Part shown: positions 20,601 through 28,557 of the stretch, in pieces
Layout: every line of letters begins with the position of its first letter
Numbering within the stretch: position 1 is the first letter of the stretch
NCBI GenBank assembly: GCA_028565635.1
Contig: JAOXYB010038062.1
Coordinates: forward strand, 1 to 28,557
Source of the DNA: Phoronis ovalis
Taxonomy: Eukaryota > Phoronida > Phoronidae
DNA: 28,557 nucleotides
Direction: 5' to 3'
Position numbers and translations under genes: made by a program
The notes under the pieces: model-generated
What the model saw: only the letters and a program-made list of their open reading frames with translations
Databases searched by the model: none
Told to the model about the DNA's origin: nothing

Positions 20601-22853
20601 GTAAGTTTGAATGAAGCAAAGAAAAACGCAAACTCGGGAACAAGTATCTACATAAACAGTTTCAGAAAGCTAAATTTAAAGTAAAATTTCTACTTCATTG
20701 TTCTCCCCAGCATCCCCCAAGTGATTTTTGGCGCGGTGTACCGTGTAATAGATAATTTGGAGAACTTCCTAAATTTTACAGCCAGGCTTCGACCATTGTT
20801 GTCTGTGTACTCCGTGTACTTATATGGAATTTTATTTACTTTATGTGCGGTTGATGTTTTCTGAACTGTTAGCACAACCCATAATAAACTACAGCTTTTT
20901 GTTCGACTATTAACTTTATCTTCGAGCTTGTTATAACTGTTTTCACTTCCATTGCCCAAAGTAGGATTTGTGATGTCTTTTCTTGTTGACAACATGCATG
21001 CTTCTTTGTATTGTATGTAGTATATTTCCTATATATGCAGAACATAAGTTTATAAAAGAAATATATAGTAGTGATATCTACACTAATCATGTGTAATGAA
21101 ATTAAAAATTGCATACATGTACTATAATTATAAAAAAGGCGTATTCGCATCTGAAATATGAATAGATAGCATAAAAACCAGTATTCAATTCATATTATAG
21201 CGAAAAAAATTCTCTTGTATCACCAATTTTTTGATTTTTTTTTTTTGAAGGTGTATACAAAAATATGCCCAATTAGAAATATTATGTGTTTTATGCGTAT
21301 CATAATTTGATACGGACACGAAACTTTGTTAAAACTTGCTTATTTAAAATGCATTTGCATCCATTAGTTTTACCTGAGAAACCTCTTCATAATCAATTGA
21401 AGCATATGTATGTACTAAGAGCTTTTAATACCTACAGGCTAGCGCACTTAATTAAAACGTGTATAACATGATTATAAAAAAGACAGTATTATTAAAGATT
21501 TCATTAGAAAATCGATGGCTTAATTAGTCAACCTGTAGAGAACTCGCTGTTAATATCTCGTCTTTACGGAAGTCATTCAAGTCCTTAGAGAGATGGGAAA
21601 ATAAAGAACGCAGATATTTTTGGATCAGAAGTTTATGGGTACAGTGCACACTAACGATGTATAAGATGTGTAAATATAAATTTTTAATATTTTATTAAAT
21701 TGGGCTTCTTCATAGCAGCATTTACAAACCTTCCCTCTGCGAATGTGATTTTTGCTGGATTTCCACCTATATTTATGTTCTAAGCCACCATTTCCTATTA
21801 ACAAACCACTGTTATAAAGACTTCGTTAGCTGAAAAAAAATGTACAGGTAGCAAAACCCTACTTTCTGACACACAGCTTGCTTACAACATAAAGCACTTC
21901 GTATGAAGGTAGATACCACATTTATGCACGTCTACAGACATATAGGAGTTACCAATGCCAGCGGGCATTGTGCCTCCTAGCATAGAAATCAACATTTTCA
22001 TTACATTCCAGTCATGAATTTGTTAGAGTAATTTTCGAAATTTCTTTTGTTAATTAATATTGTGGTGTATTAGGTATTCTTTTATTGAGAAGAGCCTAGG
22101 GGTTAGACGAAAATGTTGAACCGGCTCATTAAATGTAAACAAGCATCGTGTTTCTCAAGTATATAACTCGGACACTTGTTACCTTGCACAGTTTACTAAA
22201 AGACAACTTTAGAAACATGATGACACTTGACGTTGCGCTCTGTTTTCATTATGTTGAATGTAGGTGACCGAATTAAATAAGCTAGACTTTACTACACAGA
22301 TTCATGATTTATTGTATATCTTGTATTATTCGGGTCGATTCGTTTATTATTCGCGATTTTCGCGGTCACATGTCGTCCGCGATAGTAATTCAATATGTAA
22401 AATAGGAATATTTGCTTTTCCATTCGGGAAAATTAAAACTTGTCATACCTATGTGGATCATACTTTTGTTTACGAAACCAAGTCTACCTATGCTAATGTG
22501 ATCTCCCTATGGTTCAACTCGGAGGAAATTGAAAGATTCAAATATCGCCATGACAACTGCTGAGTTTTGCACTTGATATTTATAATGTTTTTATTGATTC
22601 AAGTATAAAGGATTCCTGAGGATGAGTAGTGTTCGTTGTCTTACAAATTGCTTCAAGCAGTTGGCGTCTGCTGAATACTGATGATCTATGTTACGACTCA
22701 AGAGCGAGACATAATTCTACGACGGAATCTGATATTTCAGCAAATAATTTAGAATATATTTAGAATTAAACAGTTGAAACGCGATGTTTCACATTTGGCA
22801 TTATAGCCATAGGCTACGGGAATATTGAACTATAGTGCTTAATTTACTAAAAC
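20601..22853. other. Spacer, chance ORFs
   Basis: A 99-codon open frame at 22264-22563 begins right after an acceptor-like TGTAG. It has no internal ATG, and entering it in phase 2 would meet TGA at once, so it does not fit the array. It is probably chance. A weak exon candidate at 21349 is listed separately. Confidence 0.35.
21349..21407 (+). CDS. Weak candidate first exon
   Basis: ATG to a GTATGT donor at 21408 gives MHLHPLVLPEKPLHNQLKH plus AT, in the same phase 2. The peptide is His/Pro/Leu-rich and lacks the Ser/Arg character of the others, and the frame is part of a longer chance-like ORF. Phase alone would match one time in three. Confidence 0.2.
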
Positions 22854-23128
22854 ATGAGCCGTAAGCAGAAACCACCGTCTTTAACTTTGCCGACCATTGG
22901 CACAAATCAAGAAGGGCCGTATCGTCACGCCCCCTCACGGTTGAATCATTCTGCATCAATAGGATGTCTGACAGACTGTTTGCCAACTTCACCCCGGGTC
23001 CGTAAATCTTCTGCTGGATATAGGACGAAATTAAGCGCTAGTAAATCCAGTAGCAGCACTGAAACGTTGTTTACACCGAGGAGTACTAAAGTGAGATTTC
23101 GGTATGAATACACTGGTTCGTCACCAAG
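22854..23128 (+). CDS. Alternative first exon 11
   Basis: The exon encodes MSRKQKPPSLTLPTIGTNQE, then a stretch with SRLNHSASIGCLTDCLPTSP, RVRKSSAGYRTKLSASKSSS and FTPRSTKVRFRYEYTGSSP, ending AG before a GTACTT donor at 23129: 91 codons plus two bases. An in-frame TAA sits immediately upstream (22848). The donor is weaker than GTAAGT but follows AAG. LPTIG echoes LPAIG in the exon at 20389. RVRKSS is basophilic; PTSP and FTPR are proline-directed contexts. No domain is recognised. Confidence 0.8.
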
Positions 23129-23559
23129 GTACTTTTAAAAAAATATTTTTTATTTCGTTTTGCTGTTAATTTCAGTAATATCATAATGTTTCAGTGATAT
23201 CTTTTTTATTTAACACTACCTTATAAATCCATACGATGTACGATCGCTGTTGCATGATTCATATATTTTTTTTAGCTTTTAAAATATGTTGATGGTTTCT
23301 AGCTTTACTACTGTCCCGGGGGCGGGTACTGTCCTTGCTCTGATTATTCTGGATCTGTCTTGCGAGTTTGTTTTCTTGCGAGGTTTGGTTTCCTCAATCT
23401 ATCGTACATTTACTAGTAGTACTGTCAACCCCTCTATCACTGGTGACGTCATCTGGCAAATGCCCGTTGGGCCACTTATTATGTCATCACAACTTTGTTA
23501 CGTTTGGATATTCATATAAGTACGCATACATGTTTGTTAGTGTATCTAAAACATGAAAA
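23129..23559. other. Short spacer with GC-richer patch
   Basis: Sequence at 23290-23510 is richer in GC and open in two + frames (from 23286 and 23368), with hydrophobic translations lacking known motifs. GT sites there do not give phase 2. It may include the promoter of the next exon. Confidence 0.35.
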
Positions 23560-23657
23560 ATGCAAGATACAAAACAAAATACAGCGGCTCTTCATACGTC
23601 GCCGTGTGAGAACCAAACTCCAATCAGTCGACTGGCCGTGACACCGGTGATACAAAG
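23560..23657 (+). CDS. Alternative first exon 12 (probable)
   Basis: The exon encodes MQDTKQNTAALHTSPCENQT followed by PISRLAVTPVIQ and AG before a GTACTC donor at 23658: 32 codons plus two bases. A TGA in frame lies two codons before the ATG. The donor is modest but preceded by AAAG. The peptide is Thr/Gln/Pro-rich rather than Arg-rich, with HTSP and VTPV proline-directed contexts. It follows exon 11 by only 431 bp. Support is phase, upstream stop and similarity in style, so moderate. Confidence 0.5.
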
Positions 23658-24974
23658 GTACTCACAAATACTCAGATACTATGTAAGCTGGCAATTTGTA
23701 CCAAACATTTCGCTTGTATGGTTCTGCTTATTCTTTGGTTCCAACTGTTAATCGGGGTCAGACTGAGGCAAAGGGTAAACTGTAAACGTTTCAGTTAAAA
23801 AACTTGTTTTAACATGATGCTGAATAGATGAATGACAGTGGTTAATATTTATTTTTTGGCAATAGTTATTGTTAATTATTTTTTGTATATTGTTACTTAA
23901 CGCAAGGTGGTCATGACTTACAAGGCTGCCGGCCTTGGTACTTGTTACATATCTTAGATTTCGCTTAGAATTATAAGTTATGTCGTCAGTTGTGATTTAA
24001 ATACGTCAATTATTTTTTCTGTCATGCCTTTTGTTAGTGTAGTATCCGGGGCTAGTATAGCGTGTACATGAATTTTATAGTCGGATTTTTATCCACGAGA
24101 CAGATATCATAGAAGACTCATGTCTGAATCATTCTTAAAACTATTTTAAATATGCATGATTCAATAAAAACTTCGATGTTTAAGAATAATACTTTTCTTC
24201 TAATAATATATTTAGCGAAAATGGGGATTTTTGTTTAGAAATGAATACATAGTTTTAACTTATATTTAAAAGTATAAACATCTATTTTTTTGGATAATTA
24301 TGAATTTTCAATTATTTCAGCATCATAATATTAACTTATCATAAGTATGAAACTTTTAAAAAGTAAGGTAAACAATTTAATTGGAACCGGTGCTTTTACA
24401 AAGTGTTCTGCGGTTTAAGTTAACTATACAATTAACGAAGTGTCGCCTGTAGACAAATATTACGAACAATAAAATTTACATAAAACCTGTTCAAACATAT
24501 AGCTACTTGCTTATAAAACATAGTCATTATACTGGCTTTTAACGGCTTGGGAACAGCAAGATTCATATTCCAATTATTAAATATAAATTAAGAAAGAACT
24601 GTCGCTAAAAAGTAAGTTTAACACTAACATCGCCTCGAGCTGAAACAGGATTGTATTCAGTTGTGAATTTTTGATGCGAAAACTGTTAACTTCTCCGGAG
24701 AACTTCTATCCGACTTTATATACTGTTGGAATGTAATCTTCCATACTACTGGCAAGATTTAGAAACTCCCTCAGAAAAAACTATATTTCGTGTGTTGGAT
24801 TGAGATCTTTGCTGTATTCTCCCCTGGGGGCTTGTTGATTAGTTGATTAAAGGTTATAAGAAGACCTCCTTGAAAAAGATAATGACATAGACAGTCTCTT
24901 CTACTTTCAACATTGAACCTCATTGATTTCAATGCATTCAGCAGTCTTATCATTTTCATAACGGATTAAATACA

Positions 24975-25065
24975 TAAGAAATTAAAAGATTTATCTGTGT
25001 ACTTAATCGTCTTAACGACAAAGTTAAGAAATTGAAAGATTCATCTAACTTTGTCGTGAAGACGA
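24975..25065. repeat. Foldback: 20-bp stem with interleaved direct repeat
   Basis: TCGTCTTAACGACAAAGTTA (25007-25026) pairs with TAACTTTGTCGTGAAGACGA (25046-25065) at 19 of 20 positions across a 19-base loop. A 22-base direct repeat, TAAGAAATTrAAAGATTyATCT, lies at 24975-24996 and again at 25025-25046, so its second copy fills the loop. The stem and loop sizes are near those of a microRNA precursor, but no known microRNA is recognised. A small mobile-element remnant is an alternative. Confidence 0.7.
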
Positions 25066-25678
25066 CTGTGGACGTTGTTTGTTTTGATTTGCGCTTGTCA
25101 CAAGCCAAGTGCACTATAGCCGGTTCTAGGGTGCGATTAGCCAACCACGTCAGCTATTTTGGCTCCTGATGGTCACATAGAAGACATGGTACTTGTCTAG
25201 GGTGCGATACGACACCCGTGTGTGTTTTATTAGGTCATATTTTTGCGATGTCTAGCTCATCACGTGGAATTTGATAGCAGATCAATATATACCTTTTTTT
25301 TTAGCAAAAGTGGATTAGAATTTTTAGCAACTTTTATTTTTAAGAAAATTAAGATTGTTCGTATTTCTAGTGCGAAATTGGATTATTATTCGATTCTTCA
25401 ATTTGGATTACGAGACGGCAATTAAGTTGACACAGAGTTGTACTCATATTGAAGATTCGAACAGTCAAGAACGTTTTTTCAATTTTAGACAAAACATCTA
25501 ACACTTTAAGAATGCATAGATCACACGGTCTATTAGCATGCAATTGTAATAATCGAAGTTTAACCACATAGTAAAACTAATCACAGGTGACGGAATACAC
25601 TACAAAAAGAAAAGCTATTGTTTGCAAATTGAAATAATAGACGAGTTGATTTTATAAATATTTAATGACAGTATTGAC

Positions 25679-25743
25679 ATGTATGAGACATGTATGCCTA
25701 AGCGTAAAATACAAAGGAGAGGCAATAGTTTCAAGGCAACGGA
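25679..25743 (+). CDS. Weak candidate first exon
   Basis: ATG at 25679 encodes MYETCMPKRKIQRRGNSFKA and T, then GA before GTGTAT at 25744: 21 codons plus two bases in phase 2. RRGNSFKAT carries a basophilic site and shares SFKAT with the exon at 10652. The donor is poor, and the frame stays open to a TAG about 55 bases on. A longer ORF overlaps in another frame. Composition is persuasive, the splice site is not. Confidence 0.3.
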
Positions 25744-26153
25744 GTGTATGGACGAAACTATGGTTCAGATGTTTCCGATATATCCGGATACTTTTTAGAA
25801 GAATGTCTTTTGTAAATTTTAAATCATTTGAACGAAGTAAAGTACTGGAGGCAGTATTTGTAATGTTTACTGTTTCGAGTACTCTTTAGAATTTCTAGCT
25901 ATCGACTTTCGCCTGGTTTGTTTGTAATAAGTGCTGTTGACATTGACTTGATGCTGGGAAGGTACATAACATTTATTCAGTAACTTCGGCAATAACTACA
26001 TGGATTGGAAGACCATCCACTATATTCTGTCGTTGGCAACAAAAGGAGTATTTATATTTTGAAAACTTTGTAGGTGTTCTTCACCTCGCAACCCCAAAGA
26101 GACCCGTGTGGATTATCATTTTTTCTTCATTCCTCTAAATTTCGTCTCAAAAA

Positions 26154-26572
26154 ATGAGTCGTCGAGGTTCCGTCATGACAACGAACTTGAAGGCGAAGTC
26201 TGTGGCTTCTTCTAAACGATCAAGTTTAAAAGAGTCCACACCATTAGGATTTACAAGGCTAAGTTCAATATCAGAACCTATGCCTGTCAAAGAAGGGGAC
26301 ATTTATTATAAAACAACTAGATGGTATCCATCTGTGAAAGACGAAGAAGATGAAGAGGTTTACGTCTCAGTTGTGAGACCGGATATTGTCAGCACCACCG
26401 GGGCCAACAGAACCCACCCCCGTTCAGCGGGGAAAGATTCCTCGGAAAGGGCGGATTCCCGGAGAGGCTCGGTCATGAGTGACAAAGCTCGAGATGAAAA
26501 CATAGCAACCCCAGCACCAGGAGACGAGACATTGAAGCCAGACAGAGAACATACAGAAAGAGGTGTAGGAAG
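26154..26572 (+). CDS. Alternative first exon 13, long N-terminus (139 codons)
   Basis: The exon encodes MSRRGSVMTTNLKAKSVASS, then KRSSLKESTPLGFTRLSSIS, an aromatic and acidic middle (YYKTTRWYPSVKDEEDEEVY), and a charged tail with ERADSRRGSVMSDKARDE. An in-frame TAA lies at 26136. I place the donor at 26573 (AAG before GTGATA) because it keeps 139 codons plus two bases; a competing GTGTAG at 26563 would give another phase. SRRGSVM occurs at residue 2 and again near residue 102. SRRGSV and SKRSSL are basophilic kinase contexts, and ADSR is shared with the exon at 10652. No domain is recognised. Confidence 0.82.
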
Positions 26573-27673
26573 GTGATAAATTAAGTTCCCTTAATACATT
26601 AATTAAAAGTATTAATTTTTTTGATAGATATAGGTCCCGGGATATAAGTCGACCAAGTGTTTTTTTCCCTTTGTTATTTACGTCTGAAACCCGGTCTGAG
26701 ACGACTACGTTCAAACTATCCAGCATTTCTTAGGCCTACACGTGAATAACACGATGCACAGTACAGAAACACTGCGGTATATATATAATATTTATCATGG
26801 ACAGATTCACTGAATGTTGAGTATATAACTCATTAGAAAAGTGAGAATCTGTTAGCTTTTAGATACTTTAAAAATAACTTTTAGTAAAACTATACAATAA
26901 AAGCATTACTAACACTTTATTTAAAAATCTTATATCAATAAGAAATATGTCCGTAAAAATAAGATAACCGCAGATTTGGTTGTCGGGTTATCTCATGCTA
27001 TATCTGAACTTGCAGAGCAAAATATTCACAAAATACTAATATAAATTCGTAATCATGCATGGTCGAAACTATCCATTTATCAGTGTAGATGTCATATATT
27101 ATGTATCAAATGTAAATTACTTGGAATGTTGAACCCATGACATTTCAAAACGGATTTCCTACAGCCTAGAACATTTTCTTGTGGACCAATTTTTGTGTAA
27201 CAGATGTCACTGTACACCGTGACAAGCCATTGACTTGAGTGTACTTTTTCTCAGTTTATAAGATAAACGTATTAGTTTTGATCTAGGCTTACTATTTGGT
27301 TGTGGAAAGAAAGGCTGCACTAGTTTTTAAAGATTAATTTGAATTATAATGAGTAAATATGCTGGACAATCAAAGTTTCTTGGTTACATGTCAAACATAT
27401 TGGTTACTGTGAAATGAAAGCAATCAATCTATATGACACGTATAACTCAAAAATAAAGTTTATCTCTAATCCCTTATGACTGAAATTTATATTTATGAAA
27501 AATAGTATTATCCAAGCAAAATACTAGATTTTATCTGGATTTTGCTGCATGGGTGCGACATCTAGCGAGTATAGGAAAATTCACTTGTGTCACGACTTGG
27601 AAACGGGACGCTAAATTTGGGATCTATCTTATGTGTTCAGATTTCCAATTTTCATGTTAAGTGATTAACCAGA
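26573..27673. other. Spacer, nothing recognised
   Basis: AT-rich. A frame at 27350 (MSKYAGQSKFLGYMSNILVT) ends in a stop with no phase-2 donor and is not accepted. Confidence 0.35.
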
Positions 27674-27744
27674 ATGGCTTCTAAGATTGTAAAGAAGAAA
27701 GAATCTCAATATTCAGTGAGAGTAAATTCGGGCTGCGGAAAAGA
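27674..27744 (+). CDS. Alternative first exon 14
   Basis: The exon encodes MASKIVKKKESQYSVRVNSG followed by CGK and GA before GTAAGT at 27745: 23 codons plus two bases. An in-frame TGA at 27662 precedes the ATG, and the context AGAATGG is favourable. Very short and basic. Two other GT sites inside (after TCA and AGA) would leave different phases. The junction codon GAN gives Glu or Asp. This is the last member seen; the shared acceptor exon should lie downstream of the window. Confidence 0.75.
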
Positions 27745-28557
27745 GTAAGTTCTAGTCAGTTTATAAATTTTGTTGACTTTGGTTAGAAACAAAGATGGCG
27801 GATATTGTAAACCTTTTCACATAAAAGTTTACTTTTGTATGCTTGAGTGTACTTTGTTCATAGATCTAAACAAAGTTTGTCAATAACTATATTTACAGCC
27901 CTGTTTATCATAATAAACTCTCGTAATTCATAAATACGGCAGTCGGGTCTCATTTCAGACCTGTTGAGGATCCCGGGTTGATGGCGTTGACAGCTAGTTG
28001 ACAACCCGTGCCGAAATTTTCTTACTGGAAATGATATAGGCCCGAAAATAATAAAGTCGAGTATCTATTTTTGGTTAGTGGGTATATAGCAAATAAAATT
28101 ATTACCGAGAACCAACTGATTGCAAAAAGACAAAACCGAGATCTGTGCTGTGGCAGCCCCATTCTGATAACTAGTTTATTTCTTTGAAGTTTGGTTGCAG
28201 TTACATTTTAGTAGTCTAGAATGACACTCACTGATTCTTCAATAAACTGTTCATAATCGTAATTATTTGGTCCGGGCGTAGGTAGGTGGATGAATTATTT
28301 AATCAGTGACGATCTATGAATTTTTTCACTAGGAATGAAGATGCAGTTGCAAATTAAACCAGATTATATCGGGATCCCAGATGGGGAATACTAGGGCAGG
28401 TGTAATTATATAAACCCCAGGGTTAAACTTGTGACCAGCTGGGGTGTTATTTTATTCATGATACCTGAATTAAACTTACCAGTTTGCATAATTTTGCTGA
28501 CTTTCAGCAGACTATATGCTGCTGATGTCTTAATAGCTTCGCTCTGGATCAATTATT
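27745..28557. other. Spacer to window end, no acceptor exon found
   Basis: CGGGTTG and CAACCCG near 27973-28008 form a 7-bp inverted repeat. Short frames at 27795 (MADIVNLFT) and 28335 (MKMQLQIKPDYIGIPDGEY) lack donors. I found no convincing phase-2 acceptor exon, so the common body of the gene is not here. Confidence 0.4.

Larger units (their letters stand above)
23658..26153. other. Spacer with hairpin and weak exon candidate
   Basis: The notable items are the foldback at 24975-25065 and the candidate exon at 25679, both listed separately. CTAGGGTGCGAT occurs twice (about 25127 and 25197). The remainder is AT-rich without supported genes. Confidence 0.4.

Noticed and set aside
22264-22563. 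99-codon ORF following an acceptor-like TGTAG
   Set aside because: No internal ATG; entry in phase 2 meets TGA immediately. A frame of this length is expected by chance in a window this size.
23286-23556. Two overlapping + ORFs in a GC-richer patch
   Set aside because: Hydrophobic translations without motifs, open in two frames, no phase-2 donor.
1261-27744. Naming the parent gene as AMPK gamma or PDE4
   Set aside because: Both are known for alternative Ser/Arg-rich N-termini, but no conserved core domain is inside the window, so no name can be supported.
27958-28010. CGGGTTG/CAACCCG inverted repeat as a terminator or RNA element
   Set aside because: Only 7 bp with a loop of over 20 bases, as expected by chance; rho-independent terminators do not apply to animal DNA.

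Overview
The window looks like AT-rich nuclear DNA from an animal. It has short coding islands ending in GT splice donors, long non-coding spacers, simple repeats, and U4 spliceosomal RNA genes that stay close to the canonical metazoan U4 in the positions I can recall. A lophotrochozoan such as a mollusc would fit the composition and U4 sequence, but that is a weak inference. No complete protein gene lies inside the window.

The main content is an array of alternative first exons, all on the + strand. At least thirteen (fourteen if the GC-donor exon at 1261 is counted) start with ATG, encode a different short N-terminus rich in Ser, Arg and Lys, and stop at a splice donor. In every one the donor falls after the second base of a codon (phase 2): 1261-1310, 6850-6995, 9242-9336, 10652-10767, 12209-12300, 13860-14380, 16316-16461, 16708-16820, 18083-18222, 20389-20600, 22854-23128, 23560-23657, 26154-26572 and 27674-27744. 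Eight of these have a textbook GTAAGT donor. The simplest reading is one gene with many promoters, each adding its own N-terminal tail to a shared body that starts beyond 28557. One probable internal exon, 2446-2655, is also phase 2 on both sides and follows the first member. Three weaker candidates (651, 21349, 25679) have the same phase. The peptides share words such as SRPDSR/SRPKS, ADSR, SFKAT and RRxS, the last being a basophilic-kinase consensus. I do not recognise the parent protein. Genes with comparable Ser/Arg-rich alternative N-termini include AMPK gamma subunits and PDE4/dunce, but nothing here selects between them.

Within the spacer between 2656 and 6850 lies a tandem array of about 760-795 bp units at 2735-5105. 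Two units hold a full-length U4 snRNA gene and the middle one holds a 5'-truncated copy. Each unit keeps a PSE-like element upstream. Next come a 156-bp tandem duplication (5641-5953) with a perfect 13-bp inverted repeat and a 13-bp minisatellite (6649-6726). The remaining spacers are AT-rich and show only minor repeats and hairpins, the best being a 20-bp stem at 25007-25065.
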